DNA from: Limimaricola sp.
GTDB taxonomy: Bacteria; Pseudomonadota; Alphaproteobacteria; Rhodobacterales; Rhodobacteraceae
Reading direction: 5' to 3'
Assembly: GCF_016125575.1 (NCBI RefSeq)
Contig: NZ_WGLM01000005.1
Span: 558,001 to 622,000 of the forward strand
DNA: 64,000 nt
The notes below the pieces were generated by a model that had not been told where the DNA came from, did not search any database, and was given only the letters and a program-made list of their open reading frames with translations. A program made the position numbers and the translations under genes. This document shows positions 9,369-18,275 of the stretch, one piece after another (the first letter of the stretch is position 1; every line of letters starts with the position of its first letter).

Positions 9369-9944
9369 ATGTCCGCATTGCGCCTCAAGGAAGGGGCCTC
9401 CAGCCATTCCGCCTATAACCTGCGCGATCCCAATGCCGAGCCCATCGAGCGGCACACCTTGGCCGTGCTTGTCGCCAACGAACCCGGCGTGCTGGCGCGC
9501 GTGATCGGCTTGTTTTCGGGGCGCGGCTACAACATTGAAAGCCTGACCGTGGCCGAGGTCGATCATCAGGGCCACCGCTCGCGGATCACGATCGTGACCT
9601 CGGGCACGCCGCATGTGATCGAACAGATCAAGGCGCAGCTGGGCCGGATCGTGCCAGTGCACGAAGTTCACGACCTGACCGTCGAGGGGCCGCATGTGGG
9701 CCGTGAACTGGCGCTGTTGAAGGTCACCGGCAAGGGCGATGCCCGGGTCGAGGCGCTGCGGCTGGCCGACATCTTTCGCGCCAGCGTGGTCGACAGCACG
9801 CTGACGAGTTTTGTCTTCGAGATCACCGGCACCCCGGAAAAGATCGACGCCTTCGCCGACCTGATGCGCCCGCTTGGCCTGCAGGAGATCGCCCGCACCG
9901 GCGTCGCCGCGCTGGCCCGCGGGGCCTTGCCGCTGAAGAAGTAG
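9369..9944 (+). CDS. ilvN: Acetolactate synthase small (regulatory) subunit
   Basis: A 191-residue regulatory subunit. The N-terminal ACT domain begins at about residue 27 (HTLAVLVANEPGVLARVIGLFSGRGYNIESL), written here only as its hallmark pieces NEPGVLARV and GRGYNIESLTV; it binds valine and gives feedback inhibition. The C-terminal domain has RADIFRA-like LADIFRASVVD and EITGTPEKIDAF, as in IlvN/IlvH proteins. Length is slightly above the E. coli IlvH form because of an N-terminal extension of about 25 residues. GGAG precedes the ATG. Unlike the usual ilvBN pair, two unrelated genes separate it from ilvB. Confidence 0.95.
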   Translation: MSALRLKEGASSHSAYNLRDPNAEPIERHTLAVLVANEPGVLARVIGLFSGRGYNIESLTVAEVDHQGHRSRITIVTSGTPHVIEQIKAQLGRIVPVHEVHDLTVEGPHVGRELALLKVTGKGDARVEALRLADIFRASVVDSTLTSFVFEITGTPEKIDAFADLMRPLGLQEIARTGVAALARGALPLKK

Positions 9945-9963
9945 CCCTGGCACATGTCGCTGT

Positions 9964-9987
9964 CCGCGCGCGGCAAGTCGCGCGCGG
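9964..9987 (+). terminator. GC hairpin after ilvN
   Basis: Arms CCGCGCGCG (9964-9972) and CGCGCGCGG (9979-9987) with a six-base loop, 20 bases after the ilvN stop. There is no T tract, so termination without a factor is uncertain. Confidence 0.45.
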
Positions 9988-10017
9988 CGAGGGACGGCGC
10001 GCCCGCGCGGGCGTAGT

Positions 10018-10027
10018 CTGACGTCAG
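10018..10027. promoter_or_regulatory. Palindrome CTGACGTCAG before the Rieske oxygenase gene
   Basis: A perfect 10-base palindrome 19 bases upstream of the oxygenase start codon. Its position suits an operator overlapping the promoter. No regulator gene is adjacent, so the binding protein is unknown. Confidence 0.3.
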
Positions 10028-10046
10028 TCAGCCGCCGGAGCCCGCC

Positions 10047-11183
10047 ATGCCCAACGACCTTTCCGCCGTCCGCAACCCTGTCGAAACCGCGCAGGGCCTG
10101 CCCAACGCCCACTACATCGACCCCGCGATGTGGGAAGAGGAAAAGCACGCCGTCCTGTTTGCAAGTTGGTCGGGCCTTGCCGTGGCCTCGGACGTGCCCG
10201 AGCCGGGCGACGCCAAGCCGATCGACTTTCTCGGCGTGCCGCTCTTGCTGTTGCGCGACCGTGAAGGCGTGGTGCGGGTCTTCCAGAACACCTGCCGCCA
10301 TCGCGGCATGATCCTTGTGAGCGAACCCAAGAAGATCGAGGGCGCGATCCGCTGTCCCTATCATTCCTGGTGCTACGGCACCGACGGGCGGCTGGTCTCG
10401 ACCCCGCATGTCGGCGGGCCGGGCCACAACACGCATGATGCCATCGTCAAGGATGACCTCGGCCTGATCGAGATCCGCAGCCATATCTGGTTCGATACCG
10501 TCTTCATCAACATCGACGGCAAGGCCCCGCCCTTCGAAGACGTACACGCCGACCTCTTGAAGCGCTGGGCGGAATGGGACCGGCCGCTGATCCATGGCGG
10601 CGCCGACAGCACATTCGCACTTGAGGTGAAGACCAACTGGAAACTCGCGGTCGAGAATTACTGCGAAAGCTACCACCTGCCTTGGGTCCATCCCGGCCTG
10701 AACAGCTATTCCCGGCTGGAGGACCATTACAACATCGCCGAGAAAGGGCGCTATTCCGGGCAGGGCTCAAGCCTCTACCGGCAGATCCGGCTCGACGATG
10801 GCACGGTGTTCCCCGATTTTCCCGGCCTCTCGGCGCAGTGGAACGAGGGCGCGGAATATGTGGCGGTTTATCCCAATGTTCTGCTGGGGGCCCAGCGCGA
10901 CCACTGCTTTGTCATCGTGCTGCAGCCCAACACGCTGGAATCCACGACCGAGCATATCCACCTTTACTACTCGACGCCCGACACCTCCGATGCCCTGCGT
11001 GCGAAGAACACGGCGCAATGGAAGGTGGTGTTTCGCGAAGATATCGGCGTCGTCGAGGGAATGCAGAAGGGCCGCCACGGGCCGCTGTTTGACGGCGGCC
11101 GCTTCAGCCCGGCGATGGACGGGCCCACGCATAATTTTCACGACTGGGTGGCGGGCCGGATCGAGGCCCACCGCGCGCGATGA
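10047..11183 (+). CDS. Rieske non-haem iron oxygenase, alpha subunit
   Basis: A 378-residue aromatic-ring-hydroxylating-type oxygenase subunit. The Rieske [2Fe-2S] ligands are visible as CRHRG (residues about 82-86) and CPYHSW (about 102-107). The catalytic iron site is in ENYCESYHLPWVHPG, giving the two histidines of the NYxExYHxxxxH pattern; the third ligand, an Asp, lies further on, near EDIGVVEGMQKG. Proteins of this branch include choline monooxygenase-like and quaternary-amine demethylating enzymes, so an N-methyl compound is as likely a substrate as an aromatic one. No reductase or ferredoxin gene is next to it. ATGA overlap couples it to the next small gene. Confidence 0.88.
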   Translation: MPNDLSAVRNPVETAQGLPNAHYIDPAMWEEEKHAVLFASWSGLAVASDVPEPGDAKPIDFLGVPLLLLRDREGVVRVFQNTCRHRGMILVSEPKKIEGAIRCPYHSWCYGTDGRLVSTPHVGGPGHNTHDAIVKDDLGLIEIRSHIWFDTVFINIDGKAPPFEDVHADLLKRWAEWDRPLIHGGADSTFALEVKTNWKLAVENYCESYHLPWVHPGLNSYSRLEDHYNIAEKGRYSGQGSSLYRQIRLDDGTVFPDFPGLSAQWNEGAEYVAVYPNVLLGAQRDHCFVIVLQPNTLESTTEHIHLYYSTPDTSDALRAKNTAQWKVVFREDIGVVEGMQKGRHGPLFDGGRFSPAMDGPTHNFHDWVAGRIEAHRAR

Positions 11184-11389
11184 ACGATCTGGACGCGCGG
11201 CTGCTGGCGGCCCACGCGGCAGGGGACCGCGCGGCGCTGGTCGCGCTTTACACGGAAGCCGGGGATCAAGCCGCGACGGTCGATGCGGCGTGTTTCTATC
11301 TTACCCAAGCCTATGTCTATGCGCTTGAACTCGGCCATGCGGCAGTGCCGGAGCTGCATGCCCGCCTGAAGGCCGAAGGCAGGGTCTAG
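11180..11389 (+). CDS. Small protein coupled to the Rieske oxygenase
   Basis: A 69-residue, probably all-helical protein (DARLLAAHAAGDRAALVALY, then AACFYLTQAYVYALELGHAA). The start codon overlaps the oxygenase stop (ATGA), so translation is coupled. Composition resembles a tetratricopeptide-like helical pair, but one unit is too little to assign. I do not recognise a named family; the tight coupling suggests a role with the oxygenase. Confidence 0.65.
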   Translation: MNDLDARLLAAHAAGDRAALVALYTEAGDQAATVDAACFYLTQAYVYALELGHAAVPELHARLKAEGRV

Positions 11390-11492
11390 CCCTGCGACTG
11401 GCGGGAAGAAGCCGCCCGCGGGACATCTGCCGGCTTGCCTCGCCCGCGGGGTCACGACATTGTGCCGCCAAACCCCGATCCAAGGCCCGCCC

Positions 11493-12434
11493 ATGTCTCC
11501 CAAGAAGATCATCATCGACACCGACCCCGGCCAGGACGACGCCGTGGCAATCCTGCTGGCGCTGGCCAGCCCCGAGGATGTCGAGCTGCTCGGCATCACC
11601 GCCGTCGCGGGCAATGTGCCGCTGCCGCTGACCGCGCGCAATGCCCGCATCATCTGCGAACTGGCCGGGCGCACGGACGTGCCGGTCTTTGCCGGCTGCG
11701 ATGCGCCGTTGAAGCGCAAGCTCGTCACCGCCGAACATGTCCATGGCAAGACCGGCCTTGACGGCCCGCAACTGGCCGAGCCGACGATGCCGCTGCAGGA
11801 CCGCCACGCCGTCGATTTCATCATCGACACGCTGCGCGCCGAGCCGCCCGGCACCGTCACCCTCTGCCCGATCGGGCCGCTGACCAACATCGCCACCGCG
11901 ATGCTGCGCGCTCCCGACATCATCGCGCGGATCGAACGCATCGTGCTGATGGGCGGCGCCTATTTCGAGGTGGGCAACATCACCCCCGCGGCCGAGTTCA
12001 ACATTTACGTCGACCCGGAGGCGGCCGAGATCGTGTTCAAGGCGGGCGTGCCGCTGGTGGTCATGCCGCTCGATGTCACGCACAAGGCCCTGACGACGAA
12101 GGCCCGCATCGACGCCTTCCGCGCGCTGGGCACAAAGGTGGGCGACATGGTCGCCGCCTGGACCGATTTCTTCGAACGCTTCGACATGGAGAAATACGGC
12201 AGCGAAGGCGCCCCGCTTCATGACCCGTGCGTGATCGCATGGCTGATCGACCCGCACCTCTTCAAGGGCCGCCACATCAACGTGGAGATCGAGACGGTCT
12301 CGGATCTGACGCTGGGCATGACCGTGGCCGACTGGTGGGGCGTGACCGACCGCGCACCCAACGCCACCTTCATCGGCGACCTTCACGCCGACGGCTTCTA
12401 CGCGCTGCTGACCAGCCGCCTGGCCCGCCTGTGA
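11493..12434 (+). CDS. Nucleoside hydrolase (inosine/uridine-preferring family)
   Basis: A 313-residue hydrolase that splits the N-glycosidic bond of ribonucleosides in salvage. The calcium-binding signature DTDPGQDDA (residues about 9-17) is intact; the family's later motifs LCPIGPLTNIA, VLMGGAYFEVGN and AEFNIYVDPEAA, and the C-terminal HDPCVIAW with its calcium-binding Asp are present. Length is usual for the family. The start at 11493 is preferred over an upstream TTG-type start because the conserved strand begins four residues in. The last bases overlap the GTG start of the following acetyltransferase gene. Confidence 0.93.
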   Translation: MSPKKIIIDTDPGQDDAVAILLALASPEDVELLGITAVAGNVPLPLTARNARIICELAGRTDVPVFAGCDAPLKRKLVTAEHVHGKTGLDGPQLAEPTMPLQDRHAVDFIIDTLRAEPPGTVTLCPIGPLTNIATAMLRAPDIIARIERIVLMGGAYFEVGNITPAAEFNIYVDPEAAEIVFKAGVPLVVMPLDVTHKALTTKARIDAFRALGTKVGDMVAAWTDFFERFDMEKYGSEGAPLHDPCVIAWLIDPHLFKGRHINVEIETVSDLTLGMTVADWWGVTDRAPNATFIGDLHADGFYALLTSRLARL

Positions 12435-12880
12435 GCACCGCAATCACCCTTGCCGGCACCGCCGACCGCGACCGCGTGCTGGGCCTGATGGCGCAGTTCC
12501 ACGCCGAACGCGGGCTGGCCCATGACGACGTGCACCGCGCCCGCGCGGCGGACCCGCTGCTGGAAGGCTCGCCGCTGGGTGCGGTCTGGCTGATCGGGCC
12601 GGGGCGCGCGCCGCTGGGCTACGTTCTCGTGGGCTTTGGCTGGTCGGTGACGCGCGCCGGCATGGAGGGCTGGGTGAACGAGGTCTACATTCGTCCCTCG
12701 GTGCGCCGCCGTGGCATCGGCACGGAGGTGCTGCACGCGGTGGCCGTGGCACTCAGCCAGGCCGGGCTGACCGCGCTGCATGTCCGCGTGGACCACGCCG
12801 ACGAGGCCGCGCAGCGCTTCTGCGCGCGGGTGGGCTTTGCCGCCCGGCCCGAGATGCTGGTGATGACCGACACGCTTTGA
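12431..12880 (+). CDS. GNAT family N-acetyltransferase
   Basis: A 149-residue acetyl-CoA-dependent acetyltransferase. The acetyl-CoA pyrophosphate loop appears as RPSVRRRGIGTEVLHAV (the RxxGxG/A pattern), after the strand WVNEVYIRP; the C-terminal RVDHADEAAQRFCARVGFA is motif B. A GTG start at 12431 overlaps the nucleoside hydrolase stop (GTGA), so it is translationally coupled. Substrate is not predictable. The frame is open far upstream inside the hydrolase, but those residues have no family match. Confidence 0.85.
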   Translation: MSTAITLAGTADRDRVLGLMAQFHAERGLAHDDVHRARAADPLLEGSPLGAVWLIGPGRAPLGYVLVGFGWSVTRAGMEGWVNEVYIRPSVRRRGIGTEVLHAVAVALSQAGLTALHVRVDHADEAAQRFCARVGFAARPEMLVMTDTL

Positions 12881-12949
12881 TCGCGTCAGGGTTGCCTGAT
12901 GGCCCGGCCCGTGCAAGCGTAACTGGCATTTCAGCCAAGGGATTCTTTG

Positions 12950-13459
12950 ATGTATCGCATGCTTGTCGCGCCCGCTCTGGCGCTTGCCACCTTTGCCCTG
13001 CCTGCCGCGGCCGAGGAGTTTTCCAGCCGCTACACGATCAACGGCCAGTACGATCTGATCGTCGACGGAACCCCGATGACCGCATGGACGACCTTGGATA
13101 CCGAGCGCAACCGTAGTTCTGTCGAACGGCACAAGGTGATGGGCAAGGTATTCTACAACGTTAACGGCAGCGTGCCCGCGTCCGACGGCGATACCGATAC
13201 GCTGTTATCGGTGCAGTTGTGGCCCGACCATGTCTCGGACATCCAGTATCTGGATGGCGGCATGTTTGGCGCCGATATCGCGGGTGGTTCGATGACCCTC
13301 GATGGTCCGCCGCAGATCGAGGACGATGGAACCATGAAATTCTCGTTTCATGGCACGCTGGTGGAATTTGCCATCAAGGACGGCGATTTCGCGCCAGTCG
13401 AAGGCGGACGGGTGATCGAGATCAGCGGCAGCTATGACGGGCGCTACCCGGTCGACTAG
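12950..13459 (+). CDS. Secreted protein of unknown function
   Basis: A 169-residue protein with a clear Sec signal peptide ([20 protein letters not shown], cleavage after AAA near residue 20). The mature part is predicted beta-rich ([20 protein letters not shown], later TMTLDGPP-like and [11 protein letters not shown]) and has no cysteines that I can see. It has no motif that I recognise. ATG at 12950 is preceded by AAGGGA. It stands alone between the acetyltransferase and selO. Probably a small periplasmic protein; function unknown. Confidence 0.75.
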   Translation: MYRMLVAPALALATFALPAAAEEFSSRYTINGQYDLIVDGTPMTAWTTLDTERNRSSVERHKVMGKVFYNVNGSVPASDGDTDTLLSVQLWPDHVSDIQYLDGGMFGADIAGGSMTLDGPPQIEDDGTMKFSFHGTLVEFAIKDGDFAPVEGGRVIEISGSYDGRYPVD

Positions 13460-13506
13460 TTGGCAGCGCGGGGCGAGCGGCTTATGTCAGGGGCAGAGGT
13501 GCCGTA

Positions 13507-14901
13507 ATGACGCTCCATATCCCGTTCGACAATAGCTATGCCCGCCTGCCGGGGCGGATGTTCGCCGCATTGCCGCCCACGCCGGTGCGCGCGCCACGGA
13601 TCATCGCCGTCAATGACGGGCTTGCCCGGCTGATGGGCATCGACCCTTCGGCACTCGCCCGCGCCGAGGCCGAGTTGGCCGGCAACGCCCTGCCCGAGGG
13701 CGCCGCCCCCATCGCGCAGGCCTATGCAGGCCACCAGTTCGGTGCATGGAACCCTGGCCTCGGCGATGGCCGTGCGATCCTGCTGGGCGAGGTCGTGGGC
13801 ACTGACGGCATCCGCCGTGACATCGTGCTGAAGGGCGCGGGGCCCACGCCGTTTTCGCGCATGGGCGACGGGCGGGCCTGGCTTGGCCCGGTGCTGCGCG
13901 AATACCTGGTGTCCGAGGCGATGGCGGCGATGGGCGTGCCCACCACCCGCGCGCTGGCCGCCGTGACAACGGGCGAGGACGTGTATCGCGAAGACCGCCT
14001 GCCCGGCGCAATCCTGACCCGCGTCGCACAAAGCCATGTCCGCGTGGGCACCTTCCAGTATTTCGCCGCGCGCGGCGATGGCGAGGCGTTGGCGGCGCTG
14101 GCCGATCACGTCATCGCCCGGCATTACCCGCAGGCCACCGGCCCCGCCGACCTGCTGGAGCAGATGATGGCCCGGCAGGCGCGCCTGATCGCGCAATGGA
14201 TGGGGCTGGGCTTCATTCACGGCGTGATGAACACCGACAACATGGCGATTTCGGGCGAGACCATCGATTATGGCCCCTGCGCCTTCATGGATGTCTATCA
14301 CCCCGACACGGTGTTTTCCTCGATCGACCGCACCGGCCGTTACGCTTGGTCCAACCAGCCGCTAATCGCGCATTGGAACATCGCGCAATTCGCCAGCGCG
14401 CTGGTACCGCTGATGCCCGACCAAGACGCGGCGGTGGAGGATTTCACCGCGATCATCAACCGCTTTCCCGCGCTTTACCGCGCGGCCTGGCTGGAGGTTT
14501 TCGGGCAGAAGCTGGGCCTTGCGGCCACCGAGGACGACGCGGCCCTGATCGACGACCTGCTGGCGCTGATGGCGCAGGACGGGGCGGATTTCACGAACGT
14601 GTTCGCGCGCCTTGGCACGCCGGCGGCCCGCGACGAGTTCCTCGACCGCGCGGGTTTCGAAGCATGGGAAACGCGGTGGCAGGCGCGCGGGCCGGATACC
14701 GCCCTGATGGCGCGCACCAACCCGCAGGTCATTCCCCGCACCCACCTGATCGAGGCGGCGATCACCGCCGGTGTTACGGGCGATCTGGGTCCGTTCCATG
14801 CCATGCTGGCCGCCGTCACGCAGCCCTTTGTCGAAAACGCGGCCTACATGCGCCCGCCGGCAGAGGACGAGCGCGTGCTGCGCACCTTCTGCGGCACCTG
14901 A
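13507..14901 (+). CDS. selO: Protein adenylyltransferase SelO
   Basis: A 464-residue pseudokinase of the SelO/YdiU (UPF0061) family that transfers AMP from ATP to protein side chains, reported for E. coli SelO in oxidative stress. Family signatures: [20 protein letters not shown] (residues about 77-96), [39 protein letters not shown] and DYGPCAFMD. The C-terminus ends RTFCGT, with the cysteine that is selenocysteine in eukaryotic SelO. Length is normal. GAGGTG precedes the ATG. The last 58 bases overlap the 3' end of a convergent gene. Confidence 0.95.
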   Translation: MTLHIPFDNSYARLPGRMFAALPPTPVRAPRIIAVNDGLARLMGIDPSALARAEAELAGNALPEGAAPIAQAYAGHQFGAWNPGLGDGRAILLGEVVGTDGIRRDIVLKGAGPTPFSRMGDGRAWLGPVLREYLVSEAMAAMGVPTTRALAAVTTGEDVYREDRLPGAILTRVAQSHVRVGTFQYFAARGDGEALAALADHVIARHYPQATGPADLLEQMMARQARLIAQWMGLGFIHGVMNTDNMAISGETIDYGPCAFMDVYHPDTVFSSIDRTGRYAWSNQPLIAHWNIAQFASALVPLMPDQDAAVEDFTAIINRFPALYRAAWLEVFGQKLGLAATEDDAALIDDLLALMAQDGADFTNVFARLGTPAARDEFLDRAGFEAWETRWQARGPDTALMARTNPQVIPRTHLIEAAITAGVTGDLGPFHAMLAAVTQPFVENAAYMRPPAEDERVLRTFCGT

Positions 14902-15773
14902 CGGTTGATCAGCACGATCCCCACCGCCACCAGCACCAGCGGCCCGACGATGCCCGGCCCCACCTTTTCGCCCAGCAACGCCCAGCCCAGCAGCACGCTG
15001 AGAACCGGCGACAGGAAACTGAACGAGGCCACGCCCGAGGCCGGGTAGATCGACAACAGCCACAGCCAGAAGATGAAGCCCGCGCTGACTACCACGACGA
15101 TCTGGAACGCCAGCCCGGCGATGTGAATCCACTGCAGGTCACGCACCAGCGGGCCGAAGAAGGGCGCGGCGATCAGCAGGATTGGTGCGGAAACCGCCAC
15201 TTGCCAGATCAGCTGGATCTCGGGGCGTTCGCGCCGCAGGGGCGAGGCCTTGGCCATCATCGCCGTCACCGCCCAGCCCACCGCCGCGCCCAGCGCCGCC
15301 AGATCGCCCATCACGCTGCCATGGCCCGACGGGTCGCGCCCCAGCATGGCCCAGGCCACCCCCGCCACCGCCGCCGCCAGCCCTGCCGCCTTGACCGGTG
15401 TGATCCGGTCGTCGGGCAGAACGACATGCGCGATCAGCGCCAGCCAGACCGGCATGGAATAGAAGATCACCGCCGTGCGGCCCACCGTCGTCAGGTCCAG
15501 CGCCACGAACAGGCACAGGAATTCCAGCGCGAAAACCGCGCCGGTGATCAGCCCGGCCAGCAGCGTGCCGGCCTGAAACCGCAACGGAATGCCACGCCAC
15601 TTCAGCCAGGCGAGAATGCAAAGCACCGCCCCGGCCGAGCGCAGCCCGGCAAAGAACACCGGCTGCAACCCGCCGTTGGTCACCTTGATCACGACTTGGT
15701 TGAAAGCGAGAAGCAGCGCGAAACCGCTGAGCGAGACGGCGCCGAAGGCATCAATGCGGGATTTACGTTCCAT
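14844..15773 (-). CDS. DMT superfamily (EamA) transporter
   Basis: A 309-residue membrane protein with ten hydrophobic segments arranged as two EamA repeats (first ending near [10 protein letters not shown], second ending near [11 protein letters not shown]). Such proteins export amino acids or other small metabolites. A proline-bearing [15 protein letters not shown] and the second-repeat [19 protein letters not shown] are family features. The start at 15773 ([11 protein letters not shown]) is chosen; an upstream in-frame start adds only twelve polar residues. Its C-terminal 18 codons are read from the opposite strand of the conserved selO 3' end. Confidence 0.88.
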   Translation of the reverse strand: MERKSRIDAFGAVSLSGFALLLAFNQVVIKVTNGGLQPVFFAGLRSAGAVLCILAWLKWRGIPLRFQAGTLLAGLITGAVFALEFLCLFVALDLTTVGRTAVIFYSMPVWLALIAHVVLPDDRITPVKAAGLAAAVAGVAWAMLGRDPSGHGSVMGDLAALGAAVGWAVTAMMAKASPLRRERPEIQLIWQVAVSAPILLIAAPFFGPLVRDLQWIHIAGLAFQIVVVVSAGFIFWLWLLSIYPASGVASFSFLSPVLSVLLGWALLGEKVGPGIVGPLVLVAVGIVLINRQVPQKVRSTRSSSAGGRM

Positions 15774-15863
15774 GGCGGCGACTTGACCGCCGGGGCGGGG
15801 TGAAGTCAATCGGCATGGCTGCCGTTCCGCCCGGCCAATGAACCGGGCGGAACGGGGGGCGGC

Positions 15864-16421
15864 CTACTCGACCACCGTCACCTTTGTCATCACATCCTGT
15901 GGCGTGGCCACGGCACCGCTTTGGCCCTGACCGCGCTTGATCTGGTCGACAACGTCCATGCCAGAGGTCACTTCGCCCACCACGGTGTATTTCCCGTCAA
16001 GGAAATCGCCATCGGCGAACATGATGAAAAACTGGCTGTTGGCGCTGTTGGGGTCCTGCGCACGGGCCATGCCCACGGTGCCACGGGTAAAGCGGTGGTC
16101 CGAAAACTCTGCCGGCAGGTCCGGCAACGTCGAGCCACCCATGCCCGCCTTCGACAGGTCACCGCCGACCTTGCCAAATTCCACGTCGCCGGTCTGCGCC
16201 ATGAAGCCGTCAATCACGCGGTGAAAGACCACGCCGTCATAAGCGCCTTCCTTGGCCAGTTCGACCATCCGCGCCACGGCCTGCGGCGCGAGATTGTCGA
16301 GAAGATGGATGGTGATGGTGCCGTTGGCCTGACCCGAAACCTGGATCTGCAGGTCGGTCGCCAACGCGGGCGAGGCAAGCAGGGCCATCAGGCCCGCGGC
16401 TGTCAGCGTGCGCTCAAACAT
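15864..16421 (-). CDS. Secreted cyclophilin-type peptidyl-prolyl isomerase
   Basis: A 185-residue cyclophilin with a Sec signal peptide (LMALLASPALATD, cleavage near residue 21), so probably periplasmic. Catalytic-site residues are seen in [32 protein letters not shown] and FLDGKYTVVGEVTSGMDVV. It catalyses cis-trans isomerisation of peptidyl-proline bonds during folding. Its start codon overlaps the 3' end of the cytoplasmic cyclophilin gene by 8 bases, so the two are expressed together. The two proteins are similar along the whole cyclophilin core, pointing to duplication. Confidence 0.92.
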   Translation of the reverse strand: MFERTLTAAGLMALLASPALATDLQIQVSGQANGTITIHLLDNLAPQAVARMVELAKEGAYDGVVFHRVIDGFMAQTGDVEFGKVGGDLSKAGMGGSTLPDLPAEFSDHRFTRGTVGMARAQDPNSANSQFFIMFADGDFLDGKYTVVGEVTSGMDVVDQIKRGQGQSGAVATPQDVMTKVTVVE

Positions 16422-16920
16422 CGGCGGCCACCCGGACTGAAATCATCCGGTCGGGGCTGGCCGGCGGCTCGCCACGGGCGATCTTGTCGACATGCTCCAT
16501 CCCCGAAATCACCCGGCCATAGACGGTGTACTGGCCGTTGAGAAAGGAGTTGTCCTTGAAATTGATGAAGAACTGGCTGTTGGCCGAATTGGGGTTGGCC
16601 GAACGCGCGGCGCCGATTGTGCCACGATCATGCGGCAGCTTGGAAAACTCGGCCGGCAGGTCCGGCAGGTCCGAGCCGCCCGTGCCGGCGCGACGAATGT
16701 TGAAGCCGTCTTCCATGTCGCCATGTTCCACGTCGCCGGTCTGGGCCATGAAGCCCTCGATCACGCGGTGAAAGCAGACGTTGTCATAGGCGCCGGCGCG
16801 GGCCAGTTCCTTCATCCGGGCGACATGCTTGGGCGCCACGTCGGGCAGAAGGGCGATGGTGACCGGCCCGTCCTTGAGGGTGATGATGATGGTATTCTCG
16901 GGGTCGGTGATCTCGGCCAT
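16414..16920 (-). CDS. ppiB: Cytoplasmic cyclophilin-type peptidyl-prolyl isomerase
   Basis: A 168-residue cyclophilin without signal peptide (starts [18 protein letters not shown]). Active-site stretches [37 protein letters not shown] and [20 protein letters not shown] match the family. It carries the insertion typical of bacterial PpiB-like forms ([20 protein letters not shown]). GGAG lies eight bases before the ATG. It is the first gene of a two-gene operon with the secreted cyclophilin. Divergent from pgk, with a 138-base gap holding both promoters. Confidence 0.92.
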   Translation of the reverse strand: MAEITDPENTIIITLKDGPVTIALLPDVAPKHVARMKELARAGAYDNVCFHRVIEGFMAQTGDVEHGDMEDGFNIRRAGTGGSDLPDLPAEFSKLPHDRGTIGAARSANPNSANSQFFINFKDNSFLNGQYTVYGRVISGMEHVDKIARGEPPASPDRMISVRVAADV

Positions 16921-17058
16921 GGCGCATCTCCGTTTTGTGCGTTGGTCTGGGCTTTTCCGGTGGCCGACATATGCCAGCGTTGCCCGAATGCCAAGGGATC
17001 GCGCTTGACCTCGGCGGCGCAGGGCGTAACGAAGGGAAGCATCCTGAAGGAGGCGGCG

Positions 17059-18237
17059 ATGGGCTGGAAGACACTCGACGACATGGACCTTACGGGCAAG
17101 CGCGTGCTGACCCGGGTCGACCTCAACGTTCCGATGGAAAATGGCCGGGTCACCGATACCAGCCGCATCGACCGGATCGTGCCAACCGTGCGCGACATCC
17201 TCGCCAAGGGCGGCACCCCGATCCTGCTGGCGCATTTCGGCCGCCCCAAGGGCAAGCCCAACCCGGAGATGAGCCTGCGCCTTGTCCAGCCCGCGCTGGA
17301 GACGGCGCTGGGACGCAATGTGGTCTTCATCGAACAGCCCTCGCGCGGCGAGATCGACGTGCTGCCGTTCGACACCGTCGTGCTGGTGGAAAACACCCGC
17401 TTCACCCCGATGGAAGAAGCCAACGATCCGAAGATGGCGCAGTTCCTCGCCTCGCTGGGCGATGTCTATTGCAACGATGCCTTCTCGGCCGCGCACCGGG
17501 CCCATGCCTCGACCGAGGGCGTGGCGCACCTGCTGCCCAGCTGCGCCGGGCGGTTGATGGCCGAGGAACTGGCAGCACTCGACAAGGCGCTGGGCAACCC
17601 CGCGCGCCCCGTCGTGGCGATCGTCGGCGGCGCGAAGGTGTCGACCAAGCTGGACCTGCTGGGCAACCTCGTGACCAAGGTCGATCACCTGGTGATCGGC
17701 GGCGGCATGGCCAATACCTTTCTTGCCGCGCAGGGCATCAAGGTGGGCAAGTCGCTTTGCGAGCATGACCTAGCCCCGACCGCGCGCGAGATCCTCGCCA
17801 AGGCCGAGGCCGCGGGCTGCGAGGTGATCCTGCCGCGCGACATCGTGGTGGCCTGGGAATTCAAGGCGGGGGCGGAATGCCAGACGCTGAATCCGGATGC
17901 CTGCCCCGACGACGCGATGATCCTCGATGCCGGGCCCGATACAGTGGCCTACGTGGCCGATGTGCTGGCCAAGGCGCGCACGCTGGTCTGGAACGGCCCC
18001 CTTGGCGCCTTTGAGATGGAGCCCTTCGACGCCGCGACGATGGCGGTCGCGCGCAAGGCCGCCGCGCTGGTGAAAGCCGGTAGCCTGATCGCCGTGGCGG
18101 GCGGGGGCGATACCGTCTCGGCGCTGCACCAGGCGGGCGTGGCGGGGGACATGACCTATGTCTCCACCGCGGGCGGTGCCTTCCTCGAATGGATGGAAGG
18201 CAAGGTTCTGCCGGGCGTCGCGGCGCTGGACGCCTGA
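17059..18237 (+). CDS. pgk: Phosphoglycerate kinase
   Basis: A 392-residue glycolytic kinase converting 1,3-bisphosphoglycerate and ADP to 3-phosphoglycerate and ATP. Visible signatures: N-terminal [12 protein letters not shown], substrate site HFGRPKGKP, the arginine in [18 protein letters not shown], the nucleotide-domain [10 protein letters not shown], and the C-terminal [10 protein letters not shown] and [13 protein letters not shown]. Length is normal. AGGAGGCG lies just before the ATG at 17059; the frame is open far upstream but without family residues. It is followed 38 bases later by the class I aldolase, so the two probably form an operon. Confidence 0.97.
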   Translation: MGWKTLDDMDLTGKRVLTRVDLNVPMENGRVTDTSRIDRIVPTVRDILAKGGTPILLAHFGRPKGKPNPEMSLRLVQPALETALGRNVVFIEQPSRGEIDVLPFDTVVLVENTRFTPMEEANDPKMAQFLASLGDVYCNDAFSAAHRAHASTEGVAHLLPSCAGRLMAEELAALDKALGNPARPVVAIVGGAKVSTKLDLLGNLVTKVDHLVIGGGMANTFLAAQGIKVGKSLCEHDLAPTAREILAKAEAAGCEVILPRDIVVAWEFKAGAECQTLNPDACPDDAMILDAGPDTVAYVADVLAKARTLVWNGPLGAFEMEPFDAATMAVARKAAALVKAGSLIAVAGGGDTVSALHQAGVAGDMTYVSTAGGAFLEWMEGKVLPGVAALDA

Positions 18238-18275
18238 AATCCGGGCCGGGCACAGATAACAGGGAAGGACACGGA

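Noticed and set aside
12878-12890. A TTGATCGCGTCA sequence near the acetyltransferase stop as an FNR box
   Set aside because: The right half site is TCAGG, not ATCAA; only the left half fits.
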